Origin: Ramlibacter cellulosilyticus
GTDB taxonomy: Bacteria > Pseudomonadota > Gammaproteobacteria > Burkholderiales > Burkholderiaceae_C
Reading direction: 5' to 3'
NCBI RefSeq assembly: GCF_014297465.1
Contig: NZ_JACORT010000010.1
Span: 62,001-126,000 of the forward strand
DNA length: 64,000 nucleotides
In this document: piece by piece, positions 1 through 9,457 of the stretch
Numbering within the stretch: the stretch's first letter is position 1
Layout: each line of letters opens with the position of its first letter
The notes under the pieces: model-generated
The model's database searches: none
The model's input: the letters and a program-made list of their open reading frames with translations, nothing else
What the model was told of the DNA's origin: nothing
Translations under genes and position numbers: made by a program

Positions 1-1
1 C

Positions 2-562
2 AACACCATCAACATCGACCGCGGCGACCGCAACACGACGATCAACCGTGGCGATCGCACGAACGTGTCCGGCGGCGACCGTACCAACGTCGGCAGCGGC
101 AACCGCGGGCAGTCGACGAAGTGGACGTCCAACAAGAAGCCGGGCCAGGTCAGCAACTCGGTGGGCGCGGGCAACCGCGCACGCGCGGGCGACGCGCGTC
201 CGGGCGGCAGCGGCAGCGCGCTCGGTGCGGGTTCCGGCAACTTCGGCGGCGGCGCCGGAGCCGGTGGCGGCAATTTCGGCGGCGGCGCGGGTGCCGGCGC
301 CGGTGCGCGGCCCAGTCCGCAGCCCGCCAACCGGCCGAGCGGCGGGGGCGGTGGCGGCTTCGACAACATGGGCTCGGCGCGGCAGACGCAGATGGACAGC
401 TCGCGCGGCGCGGCCAGCCGCGGCTCCGCGGGCGTGAGCGCGGGATCGCGGCCTTCGCCCAGCGCAGGCGCCTCGCGCTCCGCCGCACCGCGTCCTTCGG
501 GCGGCGGCGGCGGCGCGCGCGGGGGCGGCGGTGGCCGCGGCGGTGGCGGCGGACGCCGATAG
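2..562 (+). CDS. DUF3300-type protein, C-terminal part (5' end outside window)
   Basis: The reading frame is open from the first base and ends at a TAG at 560-562, so this is the 3' end of a longer gene. The visible part is low-complexity: an Asn/Asp/Arg-rich stretch with repeated NxxxGDR units, then a Gly/Ala/Ser/Arg-rich tail ending GGGGRR. DUF3300 proteins carry such basic, Gly-rich tails and are usually encoded just upstream of a DUF2950 gene, which is the case here (10-nt gap). The diagnostic N-terminal domain is not visible, so the family call rests on context. Function is unknown; these are envelope-associated proteins. Confidence 0.6.
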   Translation, partial: NTINIDRGDRNTTINRGDRTNVSGGDRTNVGSGNRGQSTKWTSNKKPGQVSNSVGAGNRARAGDARPGGSGSALGAGSGNFGGGAGAGGGNFGGGAGAGAGARPSPQPANRPSGGGGGGFDNMGSARQTQMDSSRGAASRGSAGVSAGSRPSPSAGASRSAAPRPSGGGGGARGGGGGRGGGGGRR

Positions 563-572
563 GAGACCCGAC

Positions 573-1502
573 ATGCCGATCAACAGGATGCCCGCGATGC
601 AACACCCTTCCCGCCTCCGCCCGCTGGTGCTCGCCGCCGCGCTGCTGCTGCCCCTTGCGTCCAGCGCGCAGCAGACCACCTTCCCCAACCCGCAAGCGGC
701 CGCCGATGCGCTGCTGCGCGCGCTGCAGGCCAACGACGACGCGGCGCTCGGCGCCCTCTTCGGCGAGAAGTACCGCGAAGTCGTGAGCAGCGGCGATCCC
801 GCGTACGACACCGCGCGCCGTGCCGAGGCCGCCCGGGCCCTTGCCACCCGCCAGCGCCTGGAGGAGCTGGGTGCCGACCGGCGCATCCTGCGCATGGGCG
901 CGCAGGACTGGCCCTTCGCCATCCCGATCGTGCGCGAAGGCCTGGGCTGGCGCTTCGCCACCGAGCAGGGCATCGAGGAGCTGACCAACCGCCGCATCGG
1001 CGCCAACGAGCGCAATGCGATCTACGTGATGAACGCGATCGTCGATGCGCAGCGCACGTACGCGCAGGCGGACCGCGACGGCGACGGCGTGCTGCAGTAC
1101 GCGACGAAGCTCGGGAGCTCGCCGGGCAAGCGCGACGGCCTGTACTGGCCCGCCGATGCCGCGCGCGCCGAGGAGCAGAGCCCGCTCGGCCCGCTGGTGG
1201 CCGCCGCATCCACCGAGCTGGCCGGCCACAAGGAAGGCGAGCCCTACGGCGGCTACCGCTTCCGCATCCTCACGCGCCAGGGGGCGAGCGCACCCGGGGG
1301 TGCCTACAGCTACGTGATCAACGGCCGCATGATCGCGGGCTTCGCCGCGATCGCGACGCCGGCCGAATGGGGCAAGACGGGGATCATGAGCTTCATGATC
1401 AGCCACAACGGCAGGCTCTACGAGCGCAACCTGGGGCCGAAGGCCCCGGCGATCACGAGCTTCGATCCGGCGGGGTGGAAGGAAGTGCCGCCGGCGCCGT
1501 GA
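573..1502 (+). CDS. DUF2950 family exported protein
   Basis: 309 residues, starting at ATG 573 behind an AGGAG at 561-565. A signal peptide is visible (basic N-terminus, then LVLAAALLLPLASSAQQ). The mature protein has the DUF2950 pattern: an N-terminal AADALLxAL segment, a central GAxExxAIYVMxAIVDAQR region, and a C-terminal half with GGYRFRIL, YVINGRMIAGFA and GKTGIMSFMISHNG. It is probably periplasmic or surface-attached. It is paired with the DUF3300 gene upstream, the normal arrangement. No biochemical role is established for the family that I can name. Confidence 0.85.
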   Translation: MPINRMPAMQHPSRLRPLVLAAALLLPLASSAQQTTFPNPQAAADALLRALQANDDAALGALFGEKYREVVSSGDPAYDTARRAEAARALATRQRLEELGADRRILRMGAQDWPFAIPIVREGLGWRFATEQGIEELTNRRIGANERNAIYVMNAIVDAQRTYAQADRDGDGVLQYATKLGSSPGKRDGLYWPADAARAEEQSPLGPLVAAASTELAGHKEGEPYGGYRFRILTRQGASAPGGAYSYVINGRMIAGFAAIATPAEWGKTGIMSFMISHNGRLYERNLGPKAPAITSFDPAGWKEVPPAP

Positions 1503-1521
1503 GCCGCGCACGCGCATGAAG

Positions 1522-1543
1522 AAGGCCGCGAGCGGGGCCTTTT
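1522..1543. terminator. Bidirectional hairpin terminator between DUF2950 and the facing gene
   Basis: Arms AAGGCC (1522-1527) and GGCCTT (1536-1541) enclose an 8-nt loop and run into TTTT on the plus strand. It lies between two convergent genes, so it could serve both. Confidence 0.5.
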
Positions 1544-1563
1544 CCTCGTGCGCGCCGGCCCGC

Positions 1564-2181
1564 CTACTTCGCCGCCTCCACCTTCACGGCCAGCGATTCG
1601 CGGTAGAGCGCCAGGACCTGGTCGCCCTTCTTGATGTTCTTCAGCTGCTCCGGGTCCTCCACGGCGAGGTCCACCATGTTTCCGGCCGGGCCCTTGAGCG
1701 TGACGAGCTTCTTCTTCGCGTCGACCTGCACCACGTCGGCGAGCACCTCCACCTCGCGCACGGCCTGCCCGCCCGGCTTCTGGCCCGGCTGCGAACGCGT
1801 CAGCTTGCCGGATTCGGCCGCGCCAGCGACGCCCTTCGTCTTCTTCAGCTCCAGCGCGATCGCCTGCGAGTACTCCACGCTCACCTTGTCGCCGACCTTC
1901 AGCTGGTCGAAGTTGCGCACATCCTCGCCCAGCGGAATGGACACGACCTTGCCGTCCTGGCGCTTCAGCGTCACGGTGCGGGTGGCCGCCTCGATGCCGA
2001 CGACCGTCGCGCTGGTCTTCAGCGTTCCGTCGGCCATGGCCTTGCCGGGCGCCGTGGCCGCGCCGCCGCTGAACGTGGCCGCGGGCGTGTCGCCGGCGGG
2101 CTTCTGGGCGGCCGCGGGCAGGCTGGCGGCGGCCACGAAGGCCAGGGCCAGCAGCTGGGTCGAACGGGAACGGATGCGCAT
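1564..2181 (-). CDS. Exported hypothetical protein with two beta-rich repeats
   Basis: 205 residues with a clear signal peptide (MRIRSRS, then LLALAFVAAASLPAAAQ). The mature part contains two related segments of about 45 residues. Each has the pattern V-x-x-(I/V)-(E/D)-A-x-x-(R/K)-x-V-T-L-K, then DGK or AGN, then a (V/K)GD-x-V-x-(V/A)-x-Y strand, suggesting a duplicated small beta-barrel. I do not recognise a named family. The ATG is preceded by AGGAG. The gene stands alone between maf and a convergent gene. A 14-bp palindrome lies 65 bp upstream of its start (see 2246-2259). Confidence 0.75.
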   Translation of the reverse strand: MRIRSRSTQLLALAFVAAASLPAAAQKPAGDTPAATFSGGAATAPGKAMADGTLKTSATVVGIEAATRTVTLKRQDGKVVSIPLGEDVRNFDQLKVGDKVSVEYSQAIALELKKTKGVAGAAESGKLTRSQPGQKPGGQAVREVEVLADVVQVDAKKKLVTLKGPAGNMVDLAVEDPEQLKNIKKGDQVLALYRESLAVKVEAAK

Positions 2182-2215
2182 CGGACTTCTCCTGGAAAGG
2201 AATGGAAACCTTTCG

Positions 2216-2221
2216 AGGATC
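2216..2221 (-). promoter_or_regulatory. Candidate -10 element (GATCCT) for the 1564-2181 gene
   Basis: GATCCT on the minus strand lies 24 bp downstream of the palindrome at 2246-2259. That spacing puts the palindrome near -43, where class II activators bind. A similar GATACT lies 23 bp from the second palindrome copy. Confidence 0.35.
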
Positions 2222-2245
2222 GCGGCCGCCCCGCGCCGCGTCCAT

Positions 2246-2259
2246 GGGACCTAGGTCCC
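2246..2259. promoter_or_regulatory. Palindromic operator-like site GGGACCTAGGTCCC, copy 1
   Basis: Perfect 14-bp palindrome upstream of the exported-protein gene. The identical 14 bp occurs once more in the window, at 44008-44021, upstream of the porin gene at nearly the same distance from the start codon (65 and 70 bp). A transcription-factor site is the simplest reading. Confidence 0.6.
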
Positions 2260-2266
2260 ACCGCGC

Positions 2267-2872
2267 TCACTGCATGCGCACGCCGGCGGCCTGCAGCAGC
2301 CGCGCCGTCTCGTGCAGCGGCAGGCCCATGATGCCGGTGTACGAGCCCGCGATGCGCACGATGTGCGCGGCGGCGCGGCCCTGCACGGCGTACGCGCCGG
2401 CCTTGCCCAGGGGCTCGCCGCTCGCGACGTAGGCGCGGATCTGCGCGGGCGTCATCGCCGCGAAGGTCACGCGCGAATCGTTGAGGTCGGCCAGCCGCCT
2501 GCGTCCCGCCTGCACAGCTACCGCGGTGAGCACGCGATGCGTGTGCGCCGACAGCTCGCGCAGCATGCGCGCGGCATCCTGCGCGTCCCGCGGCTTGCCG
2601 TAGATCGTGCGTCCCAGCGCCACGGTGGTGTCCGAACACAGCACGGGCGCGGCGGGAAGGCCGCGCCGCTTCAGGCGCGCGAGCGCGGCGTCGAGCTTCA
2701 GTCCCGTGACGCGCCGCACGTAGGCGGCCGGCGCCTCGCCGGGATGCACCTCCTCGAGCGCTTCGCTGTCCTCGTCGTCGTCGGGCAGCAGCAGCTCGTA
2801 GCGGACGCCGATCTGTTCGAGGAGCTGGCGCCGGCGCGGGCTCTGCGAGGCGAGGTAGACGAAGTCACTCAC
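2267..2872 (-). CDS. maf: Maf family nucleotide pyrophosphatase
   Basis: 201 residues. Maf proteins are cytoplasmic house-cleaning enzymes that hydrolyse non-canonical or modified nucleoside triphosphates to monophosphates and pyrophosphate. Family motifs are all visible: the N-terminal SPRR loop (residues 11-14), the SDTTV motif with the presumed catalytic Asp81, the GKP turn (92-94), SxHTHRV (109-114), YAVQG, and the late SYTGIMGLP segment. The start overlaps the end of rlmH by 8 bp, so it is the last gene of the purD-hemF-nadD-rsfS-rlmH-maf operon. The RNase G gene that often follows maf in related genomes is not here. Confidence 0.93.
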   Translation of the reverse strand: MSDFVYLASQSPRRRQLLEQIGVRYELLLPDDDEDSEALEEVHPGEAPAAYVRRVTGLKLDAALARLKRRGLPAAPVLCSDTTVALGRTIYGKPRDAQDAARMLRELSAHTHRVLTAVAVQAGRRRLADLNDSRVTFAAMTPAQIRAYVASGEPLGKAGAYAVQGRAAAHIVRIAGSYTGIMGLPLHETARLLQAAGVRMQ

Positions 2873-3332
2873 GGTGGTAAGGGTGGCCGGCGTTGATGGA
2901 CCAGGCGCGATAGAGCTGTTCGGCGAGCAGCACGCGGACCATGGCGTGCGGCAGCGTGAGGTCGGAGAGGCGCACGCGCTCGTGCGCCGCCTGGCGGAAG
3001 CCCGGGTCCAGCCCGTCCGGCCCGCCGATCACGAGCGCGACGGCGTCGTTTTCCAGCTGCCACTCCTTGAGCTTGCCCGCCAGGGCCATGGTGGTGAGCG
3101 CGGTGCCGCGTTCGTCGAGGGCGACGACCCGCGCGCCCCTGGGGATCGCCGCTTCGATGCGCTCGCGTTCGGCGGCCAGCAGAGACTGCAGCGTCTTGGA
3201 CGCCCGCGGCTCCGTCTTCACGGCCTTGAGTTCGAGCTTCAGCTCGGGCGGGAAGCGCTTGGCGTAGTCGTCCCAGGCCACCTGCGCCCAGTCGGGCACG
3301 CGCTGGCCCACGGCCACGACCAGCAGGCGCAT
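2865..3332 (-). CDS. rlmH: 23S rRNA pseudouridine-1915 N3-methyltransferase RlmH
   Basis: 155 residues, the normal RlmH length. The enzyme is a small SPOUT-class methyltransferase that methylates pseudouridine 1915 in helix 69 of 23S rRNA, using S-adenosylmethionine on assembled ribosomes. The SAM-binding knot sequence LVIGGPDGL is at residues 100-108. The C-terminal signature [18 protein letters not shown] followed by a YHRE end is typical. It sits next to rsfS, another ribosome factor, with a 2-nt gap. Confidence 0.95.
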   Translation of the reverse strand: MRLLVVAVGQRVPDWAQVAWDDYAKRFPPELKLELKAVKTEPRASKTLQSLLAAERERIEAAIPRGARVVALDERGTALTTMALAGKLKEWQLENDAVALVIGGPDGLDPGFRQAAHERVRLSDLTLPHAMVRVLLAEQLYRAWSINAGHPYHRE

Positions 3333-3334
3333 GC

Positions 3335-3997
3335 TCAGGACTTGCGGGCCGGAGCCTTCTTCGCTGCGGCCTTCTTCGCGGGCGCCTTCCTGGTCGGCGC
3401 CTTGCCGGCCGGGGCCTTCAGCGCCGCCTTGCCGGCCGCGGTGCGGGCGGTGCTCTTCGCGCCGGCACCCTTCACGGGAGCCTTCTTCGCGGGCGTCTTC
3501 TTCGCTTCGGCGGCCTTGGCGTCACGCTCCGCCGTCTTCACCGCGCTGCTGCGGCGCAGGGACGGGCTCGCGGCCTTCTTCGCGGCAGGAGCGGCGTCGG
3601 CCTTCTTCGCGGGAGCGGCAGGCTTGGGCAGGCCGACGCGCACGCGCACCGGCTTCTCGCCCCAGATCTCCTCCAGGTGGTAGTACTGGCGGATGGCGGG
3701 CTGCATGATGTGCGCCACGGCGGCGCCGCAGTCCACGATGATCCATTCGCCGTTCTCCTCGCCCTCGATGCGCGGCTTCGGGAAGCCGGCCTCGCGCACG
3801 GCGTCGATCACGCTGGAGGCCAGCGCCTTCGTCTGCCGGTTCGACGTGCCCGACGCCACGATGACGCGCTCGAACAAGGGGGACAGGTGCTCGGTGTTGA
3901 AGACCTGGATGTCCTGGCCTTTCACGTCTTCGAGGCCATCGACGATGGCCCTCTGGAGTTTCTGCGTGTCCTTCTTCGCGGCGGTTTCAGTCGTCAT
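3335..3997 (-). CDS. rsfS: Ribosomal silencing factor RsfS with a long basic C-terminal tail
   Basis: 220 residues. RsfS binds ribosomal protein uL14 and blocks subunit joining when growth slows. The conserved domain fills residues 1 to about 125 (including the [22 protein letters not shown] stretch and the [17 protein letters not shown] active region). The remaining 95 residues are almost only Ala, Lys, Pro and Arg in KKAPAKKA-type repeats, like histone-H1 tails, and ordinary RsfS proteins (about 105-130 residues) lack them. The ATG overlaps the nadD stop as TGATG. Confidence 0.92.
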   Translation of the reverse strand: MTTETAAKKDTQKLQRAIVDGLEDVKGQDIQVFNTEHLSPLFERVIVASGTSNRQTKALASSVIDAVREAGFPKPRIEGEENGEWIIVDCGAAVAHIMQPAIRQYYHLEEIWGEKPVRVRVGLPKPAAPAKKADAAPAAKKAASPSLRRSSAVKTAERDAKAAEAKKTPAKKAPVKGAGAKSTARTAAGKAALKAPAGKAPTRKAPAKKAAAKKAPARKS

Positions 3998-4596
3998 CAG
4001 GCGGTGGTGTAAAGAGAATGGGAGGCAATATAACGGGCAACGGCCGGCTCAACCAGCGCGGAGATGTCCTGCCCCGCTGTCAGCCGGGCGCGGATGTCGG
4101 TGGCACTCTCGGGCATCTGCGGGAGGCCAAGGGAATGCACGCGCACGCCGGGCAAGGCCTGCAGGGCACGGACGCCCTCGCCCGAGCCACGGCCGGCGAC
4201 GGCCAGCACGGCGAGCTGGGCGATGTCCTGCCACGCGTGCCAGCGCGTGAAGCTCGCGGCCTGGTCCTCGCCCATGAGCAGGTAGAGCTGCGCAGCGGGA
4301 TGCCCGGCCTGGAGCTCGCGCAGGGTATCGATGCTGTAGGTGGGGCCGGTGCGCTCCAGCTCGCGGTCGTCGACCTGCACGGCCGGGATGGCGGCGAAGG
4401 CCAGCTTCGCCATGGCGAGCCGGTGCTCCGCGGGCGTGAGCGCGCGGTCCTTGTGCCAGGCCTGGCCCGTCGGGAAGACGTAGAGCCGGTCCAGCCCGAG
4501 CTGCTCCACGGCGGCGCGTGCGAGCACGGCGTGCGCGCGGTGCGGCGGGTCGAAGGCGCCGCCGAACATGCCGACGCGCTGCAGGGGCGGGCTCAA
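3997..4596 (-). CDS. nadD: Nicotinate-nucleotide adenylyltransferase NadD
   Basis: About 199 residues. NadD adenylates nicotinate mononucleotide in NAD synthesis. The nucleotidyltransferase motif [11 protein letters not shown] (residues 9-19) and the late ESATDIR motif are visible. I chose a TTG start at 4596 because it overlaps the hemF stop codon as TTGA and has an AAGGGA ribosome-binding site 6 nt before it. The next ATG (4569) has no such site and would begin inside the first motif. The gene is translationally coupled to hemF upstream and rsfS downstream. Confidence 0.9.
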   Translation of the reverse strand: MSPPLQRVGMFGGAFDPPHRAHAVLARAAVEQLGLDRLYVFPTGQAWHKDRALTPAEHRLAMAKLAFAAIPAVQVDDRELERTGPTYSIDTLRELQAGHPAAQLYLLMGEDQAASFTRWHAWQDIAQLAVLAVAGRGSGEGVRALQALPGVRVHSLGLPQMPESATDIRARLTAGQDISALVEPAVARYIASHSLYTTA

Positions 4597-5507
4597 ACCC
4601 AGTCCCTTCGCGGCAGGAAGCGGCGCAGGAGCTCCTCTTCGCGCGAACCGGCTTCCGGCTGCTGCTGGTAGGCCCAGCTCGCGTGCGGCGGCATCGACAT
4701 CAGGATGGACTCGGTGCGGCCGCCCGACTGCAGGCCGAAGTGCGTGCCGCGGTCCCAGACGAGGTTGAACTCGACGTAGCGGCCACGGCGCAGCAGCTGC
4801 CAGTCGCGCTCGCGCTGCGAGTATGGCCTGTCCTTGCGGCGTTCGAGGATGGGCCGGTAGGCCGCGATGAAGGCATCGCCCACCGAGCGCTGCAGCGCGA
4901 AGCTGTTCGCGAAGCCCTGCTCGAAGAAGTCGTCGAAGAAGATGCCGCCGATGCCGCGCGCCTCGTTGCGGTGCTTGAGGAAGAAATACTCGTCGCACCA
5001 GGCCTTGAAGCGCGGGTACTTGTCGGCGCCGAAAGGCGCCAGGCTGTCGCGGCAGGTGCGGTGGAAGTGCACCGCGTCCTCTTCCTCGCCGTAGTACGGC
5101 GTGAGGTCCATGCCGCCGCCGAACCAGTACACCGGCTCGGCATCCTTCGGCAGTGCGGCCAGCATGCGCACGTTCATGTGCACGGTGGGGGCGTACGGGT
5201 TGCGCGGATGGAAGACGAGCGACACGCCCATCGCCTCGAACCCGGCGCCGACCAGCTCGGGGCGGTGCTGCGTGGCCGAGGGAGGCAGCTTCGGTCCCGT
5301 GACCTGCGAGAAGGCACAGCCGGCGCGCTCGAACACCTTGCCGCCTTCCAGGATCATCGTGCGGCCGCCGCCCTGCAGCGGCTCGCCCGGCTCCTTCTGC
5401 CAGAGGTCGGCGCGGAAGGGCTGGCCGTCGATGGCGCCGAAGGCGTCGGTGATGCGCTGCTGCAGGTCCCAGAGGTACGCGCGGACCGCGTCGCGGTGCT
5501 GGTCCAC
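4593..5507 (-). CDS. hemF: Oxygen-dependent coproporphyrinogen III oxidase HemF
   Basis: 304 residues, full length. HemF converts coproporphyrinogen III to protoporphyrinogen IX by two oxidative decarboxylations that need O2, in the cytoplasm. Family landmarks include [38 protein letters not shown] followed by GGIFFDD, and the C-terminal [15 protein letters not shown] block. The start is GTG at 5507, 4 nt after the purD stop, so the two are co-transcribed. Its presence points to aerobic haem synthesis. Confidence 0.95.
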   Translation of the reverse strand: MDQHRDAVRAYLWDLQQRITDAFGAIDGQPFRADLWQKEPGEPLQGGGRTMILEGGKVFERAGCAFSQVTGPKLPPSATQHRPELVGAGFEAMGVSLVFHPRNPYAPTVHMNVRMLAALPKDAEPVYWFGGGMDLTPYYGEEEDAVHFHRTCRDSLAPFGADKYPRFKAWCDEYFFLKHRNEARGIGGIFFDDFFEQGFANSFALQRSVGDAFIAAYRPILERRKDRPYSQRERDWQLLRRGRYVEFNLVWDRGTHFGLQSGGRTESILMSMPPHASWAYQQQPEAGSREEELLRRFLPRRDWV

Positions 5508-5511
5508 CGGG

Positions 5512-6792
5512 CTAACCCTTCACGGCGCGGTGGCCGATGTCGCGGCGGTATTGCGCGCCGTCGAAGGTGATGTGGCGCAGCACGTCGTACGCGTGCGCCT
5601 GCGCGGCTTTCACCGTGTCGGCCAGGGCCGTCACGCACAGCACGCGGCCGCCGGCGGTGACCGTCTGGCCGTCCTTCGGCGCGGTGCCCGCGTGGAAGAC
5701 GACGGCGTCCTCGGTGTCCTTCGGCAGTCCGTGGATCACGTCGCCCTTGCGCGGATCCATCGGGTACCCGCCCGCGGCCATCACGACGCCGAGCGCGGTG
5801 CGGCGGTCCCACTGCAGCTCCACCTGGTCCAGCGTGCCGGAAGTGGCGGCCATCATCACGTCGTACAGGTCGGACTTCAGCCGCATCATGATCGGCTGCG
5901 TCTCGGGGTCGCCCATGCGGCAGTTGAACTCCAGCGTCTTCGGGTGGCCGTCCGCGGCTATCATGAGGCCGGCGTAGAGGAAGCCGGTGTACGGGATGCC
6001 GTCCTTCTCCATCCCGCGCACGGTGGGCAGGATGATCTCGCGCATGGCGCGCGCATGCACCTCGGGCGTCACGACCGGCGCGGGGGAATAGGCCCCCATG
6101 CCGCCCGTGTTGGGGCCCTGGTCGCCGTCCTGCAGGCGCTTGTGGTCCTGGCTGGTCGCCAGCGCCGCCACGTTCTTGCCGTCGCACAGGACGATGAAGC
6201 TCGCTTCCTCGCCCTGCAGGAACTCCTCGATGACGACGCGGGCGCCGCCCGCGTTGTGCGAGACGCCCAGCTTGTTGTCCAGGAGCATGAAGTCGATCGC
6301 CTCGTGCGCCTCGGCCGGCGTCATGGCGACCACGACGCCCTTGCCGGCGGCGAGGCCGTCGGCCTTCACCACGATGGGTGCGCCCTTGCGGTCCACGTAG
6401 GCGTGGGCTTCGGCTGCGTCGCTGAAGGTCTCGTATTCCGCCGTGGGAATCTTGTGCCGCACCATGAAGGCCTTCGAGAAGGCCTTGGAGCTTTCCAGCT
6501 GCGCGGCGGCCTGCGTCGGCCCGAAGATGCGCAGGCCGTGGGCGCGGAAGTCGTCCACCACGCCGGCGGCGAGCGGGGCCTCGGGGCCGACCACCGTCAG
6601 CGCGATCTTCTGCTTCAGCGCCCAGTCGCGCAGCTGCCGCAGGTCGGTGATGGGCACGTTCTCCAGGCGCGGATCCAGCGCCGTGCCGCCGTTGCCGGGC
6701 GCGACGTACACGGCCTGCACCTTCGGCGACTGTGCGAGCTTCCACGCGAGCGCATGTTCGCGCCCGCCGCCGCCGATCACGAGGACTTTCAT
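5512..6792 (-). CDS. purD: Phosphoribosylamine-glycine ligase PurD
   Basis: 426 residues. PurD is the ATP-grasp enzyme that joins glycine to 5-phosphoribosylamine in purine synthesis. Clear landmarks are the N-terminal [17 protein letters not shown], the [14 protein letters not shown] nucleotide loop, the [22 protein letters not shown] signature, and [10 protein letters not shown]. It is the first gene of a six-gene minus-strand operon (purD-hemF-nadD-rsfS-rlmH-maf). Its ribosome-binding site GGAGG lies inside a 10-bp hairpin that touches the start codon (see 6793-6827). Confidence 0.96.
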   Translation of the reverse strand: MKVLVIGGGGREHALAWKLAQSPKVQAVYVAPGNGGTALDPRLENVPITDLRQLRDWALKQKIALTVVGPEAPLAAGVVDDFRAHGLRIFGPTQAAAQLESSKAFSKAFMVRHKIPTAEYETFSDAAEAHAYVDRKGAPIVVKADGLAAGKGVVVAMTPAEAHEAIDFMLLDNKLGVSHNAGGARVVIEEFLQGEEASFIVLCDGKNVAALATSQDHKRLQDGDQGPNTGGMGAYSPAPVVTPEVHARAMREIILPTVRGMEKDGIPYTGFLYAGLMIAADGHPKTLEFNCRMGDPETQPIMMRLKSDLYDVMMAATSGTLDQVELQWDRRTALGVVMAAGGYPMDPRKGDVIHGLPKDTEDAVVFHAGTAPKDGQTVTAGGRVLCVTALADTVKAAQAHAYDVLRHITFDGAQYRRDIGHRAVKG

Positions 6793-6827
6793 CGCGACCT
6801 CCGCCGGGCCGCCCCATGGAGGTCGCG
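6793..6827 (-). promoter_or_regulatory. Hairpin enclosing the purD ribosome-binding site
   Basis: Arms CGCGACCTCC (6793-6802) and GGAGGTCGCG (6818-6827) are a perfect 10-bp inverted repeat with a 15-nt loop. On the purD mRNA the second arm contains the Shine-Dalgarno GGAGG and ends exactly at the ATG. The folded stem would therefore hide the ribosome-binding site, and a translational switch is possible. Confidence 0.55.
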
Positions 6828-6828
6828 C

Positions 6829-6874
6829 GCCCCCTCGGGGGGCAGCGACGACACGAAGTGCGGAGCGTGGGGGC
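6829..6874. repeat. GC-rich intergenic block between yebC and purD
   Basis: A short hairpin (GCCCCC at 6829-6834 with GGGGGC at 6838-6843) is followed by a segment containing GACACGAAGTGCGGAGCGTG. From memory, very similar text recurs between genes in Comamonadaceae genomes, so this may be a dispersed family repeat. There is only one copy in this window. Confidence 0.3.
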
Positions 6875-6877
6875 CGG

Positions 6878-7603
6878 TCATTCAGCGATCTCGGCGTTCG
6901 TGTAGACGTTCTGCACGTCGTCGAGGTCTTCCAGCATGTCCAGCAGCTTCTGCATGCGCTGGCCCTCGTCGCCGGCCAGTTCGATGGTGTTCTCGGGCCG
7001 CATCGTCACTTCGGCCACTTCGGCCTTCAGGCCGGCGGCGTCCAGCGCGTTCTTCACCTTCTCGAAGTCGCCGGGCGCGGTCAGCACCTCGATGGCGCCG
7101 TCTGCATCGGTGATGACGTCCTCGGCCCCGGCGTCCAGGGCGACTTCCATCACCTTGTCCTCGCTGGTGCCGGGCGCCAGGATCAGCTGGCCGACGTGGC
7201 GGAACTGGAAGGCCACGGAGCCTTCGGTGCCCATGCTGCCGCCGTACTTGCTGAAGGCGTGGCGCACTTCGGCCACGGTGCGGACCTTGTTGTCCGTCAT
7301 GGTGTCCACGATGATGGCCGCGCCGCCGATGCCGTAACCCTCGTAACGGATTTCCTCGTAGTTCACGCCTTCGAGGTTGCCCGTGGCCTTGTCGATGTTG
7401 CGCTTGATGGTGTCGGCGGGCATGTTCGCCGCCTTGGCCTTGTCCACCGCGAGGCGCAGGCGGGGGTTGTCCTTGACGTCGCCGCCGCCCTGGCGCGCCG
7501 CGACCATGATTTCACGGATGACCCGCGTCCAGATCTTGCCCCGCTTCTCGTCCTGGCGACCCTTGCGGTGCTGGATGTTCGCCCATTTGCTGTGACCGGC
7601 CAC
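6878..7603 (-). CDS. yebC: YebC/PmpR family protein (TACO1 family)
   Basis: 241 residues from a GTG start at 7603, preceded by AAGGAA. This start gives the canonical N-terminus (M)[17 protein letters not shown]; upstream in-frame ATGs would add a non-conserved leader. YebC-family proteins are cytoplasmic, act as transcriptional regulators in some bacteria, and help translation through polyproline stretches in others. Family landmarks include [26 protein letters not shown] and [15 protein letters not shown]. It is transcribed divergently from the ATPase gene that starts at 7666. Confidence 0.95.
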   Translation of the reverse strand: MAGHSKWANIQHRKGRQDEKRGKIWTRVIREIMVAARQGGGDVKDNPRLRLAVDKAKAANMPADTIKRNIDKATGNLEGVNYEEIRYEGYGIGGAAIIVDTMTDNKVRTVAEVRHAFSKYGGSMGTEGSVAFQFRHVGQLILAPGTSEDKVMEVALDAGAEDVITDADGAIEVLTAPGDFEKVKNALDAAGLKAEVAEVTMRPENTIELAGDEGQRMQKLLDMLEDLDDVQNVYTNAEIAE

Positions 7604-7665
7604 GGATGCTTCCTTGCTCTTCTGCGTTAATCTTGCTGGATCCCCCCATTCTACTTTTCGCACCC
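7604..7665. promoter_or_regulatory. Divergent promoter region yebC / HerA-like ATPase
   Basis: Only 62 bp separate two divergent starts, so both promoters must lie here or inside the genes. No strong consensus hexamer pair is visible, and the plus-strand gene has no Shine-Dalgarno sequence. Confidence 0.4.
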
Positions 7666-9186
7666 ATGGCCGAACCGATGTTGATCGCCCAGAACGGCAA
7701 GACGCAGGCGCACCTCCTCCCCGCGCTGGCCAACCGGCACGGGCTGGTGACGGGGGCGACGGGGACCGGCAAGACCGTCACCCTGCAGAAACTGGCGGAA
7801 AGCTTCAGCCGCATCGGCGTGCCGGTCTTCCTGGCCGACATCAAGGGCGACCTCACCGGCATCAGCCAGGCGGGCAAGCTCGAGGGCAAGCTGGCCGCGG
7901 CGATCAGGGAGCGGGGCCTCCCCGAGCCGGAGCCCCTCGCCTGCCCGACCACGCTGTGGGACGTCTTCGGCGAGCAAGGCCACCCGGTGCGGGCGACGAT
8001 CACGGACATGGGCCCGCTGCTGCTCGCCCGCATGCTGAACCTGAACGACACGCAGGCCGGCGTGCTGCAGATCGTCTTCAAGATCGCCGACGCGAACGGC
8101 CTGCTCCTGCTGGACCTGAAGGACCTGCGGGCGATGCTGCAGCACGTGGGCGACAACGCCAAGCAATTCACCACGGAATACGGAAACATCAGCGCGGCGA
8201 GCGTCGGGGCGATCCAGCGCGGGCTGCTGCAGATCGAGGCGCAGGGCGGCGACAGGTTCTTCGGCGAGCCCATGCTCAACATCGCGGATTTCATCCAGAC
8301 CGATGCCCAGGGGCACGGCGTGGTGAACATCCTCGCCGCGGACAAGCTGCTGAACTCCCCGCGCCTGTACGCCACCTTCCTGCTGTGGATGCTCTCGGAG
8401 CTGTTCGAGACGCTGCCCGAGGTGGGCGACCTGGACAAGCCCAAGCTGGTGTTCTTCTTCGACGAGGCGCACCTGCTGTTCGACGAGGCACCCAAGGTGC
8501 TGGTGGAGCGCATCGAGCTCGTCGTGCGGCTGGTGCGGTCCAAGGGCGTCGGCGTGTATTTCGTGACGCAGAACCCGCTGGACATCCCCGACTCGGTGCT
8601 CGCGCAACTGGGCAACCGCGTGCAGCACGCGCTGCGCGCCTTCACGCCGCGCGACCAGAAGGCGGTGAGGGCGACGGCGGAGACCATGCGGCAGAAGCCG
8701 GGGCTGGACATCGCGACGGCGATCACGGAGCTCGCGGTGGGCGAGGCGCTGGTGAGCTTCCTCGACGAGAAAGGGCGCCCGAGCGTGACCGAGCGCCTGT
8801 ACGTGGTGCCGCCCGGCAGCCAGATCGGGCCGATCACGCCGGAGCAGCGCAAGGCTCTGCTGGCGAATTCCGTCGTGGCCGGGGTCTACGAGAAGGCGGA
8901 AGACCGCGAGTCGGCCTACGAGAAGCTGAAGGGGCGCGCGGCGGAAGCGGCGGCGGCGGGGGCGGCGGGGAGCACGGGCGGCACGGCCGGCGCCGCGTCT
9001 CCTGGCGGCGGCATGTTCGGCGGGCTGTCGGACGTCCTCTTCGGGTCGACGGGGCCGCGCGGCGGCAAGCGAGAAGGCCTCGTGGAGAGCTTCGCGAAGT
9101 CCGCGATCCGCACGGTGGGGAGTTCCGTGGGAAGGGAGATCGCGCGGGGGGTGTTGGGGAGCATCCTCGGAGGGAAGAAGCGGTAG
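7666..9186 (+). CDS. HerA/YjgR-like ATPase (DUF853)
   Basis: 506 residues starting at ATG 7666. This is a P-loop ATPase of the HerA-FtsK superfamily, the group called YjgR in E. coli. Walker A is GATGTGKT (residues 30-37) and Walker B is LVFFFDEAH with Asp266-Glu267. Other family features are [12 protein letters not shown] and [28 protein letters not shown]. The C-terminal 80 residues are a Gly/Ala-rich linker followed by an amphipathic tail ending in GGKKR. The cellular role of YjgR proteins is not settled; DNA or protein translocation is inferred from the fold. Confidence 0.9.
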   Translation: MAEPMLIAQNGKTQAHLLPALANRHGLVTGATGTGKTVTLQKLAESFSRIGVPVFLADIKGDLTGISQAGKLEGKLAAAIRERGLPEPEPLACPTTLWDVFGEQGHPVRATITDMGPLLLARMLNLNDTQAGVLQIVFKIADANGLLLLDLKDLRAMLQHVGDNAKQFTTEYGNISAASVGAIQRGLLQIEAQGGDRFFGEPMLNIADFIQTDAQGHGVVNILAADKLLNSPRLYATFLLWMLSELFETLPEVGDLDKPKLVFFFDEAHLLFDEAPKVLVERIELVVRLVRSKGVGVYFVTQNPLDIPDSVLAQLGNRVQHALRAFTPRDQKAVRATAETMRQKPGLDIATAITELAVGEALVSFLDEKGRPSVTERLYVVPPGSQIGPITPEQRKALLANSVVAGVYEKAEDRESAYEKLKGRAAEAAAAGAAGSTGGTAGAASPGGGMFGGLSDVLFGSTGPRGGKREGLVESFAKSAIRTVGSSVGREIARGVLGSILGGKKR

Positions 9187-9195
9187 GGCGCAGGC

Positions 9196-9388
9196 GCCGA
9201 TCGGTGGGGTTCGTTTCACTCACCGACGGCGGCTTTCGCCGCCCCACCCTACAGGAGTCGTGGACGCCGCATTCGTAGGGTGGCGGCGCGCCAGCGCCGG
9301 AAGGTGAGCGACGCGTTCGAGTGCCGGCAGGCCGGCACGTAGCCCGAAGAGAAGACGAAGTCGAGCCTCGGACACCCCACCGATCGGC
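9196..9388. repeat. REP doublet next to the RAYT gene
   Basis: A 193-bp element bounded by 15-bp terminal inverted repeats (GCCGATCGGTGGGGT at 9196-9210 and its complement at 9374-9388). The left unit (about 9203-9252) ends in CCACCCTAC. The right unit starts with GTAGGGTGG at 9276. Each contains a GC-rich hairpin. The GTAG tetranucleotide beside a hairpin is the usual signature of REP sequences recognised by RAYT transposases. The right unit is longer than in the other copies and has extra sequence before its end. Confidence 0.8.
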
Positions 9389-9457
9389 ACCCGATCACAC
9401 ACGCCGCCACGCAAACTGCCGCTGCGGGTCCGGCTCGTCGCCCGTTATGGGGCCACC

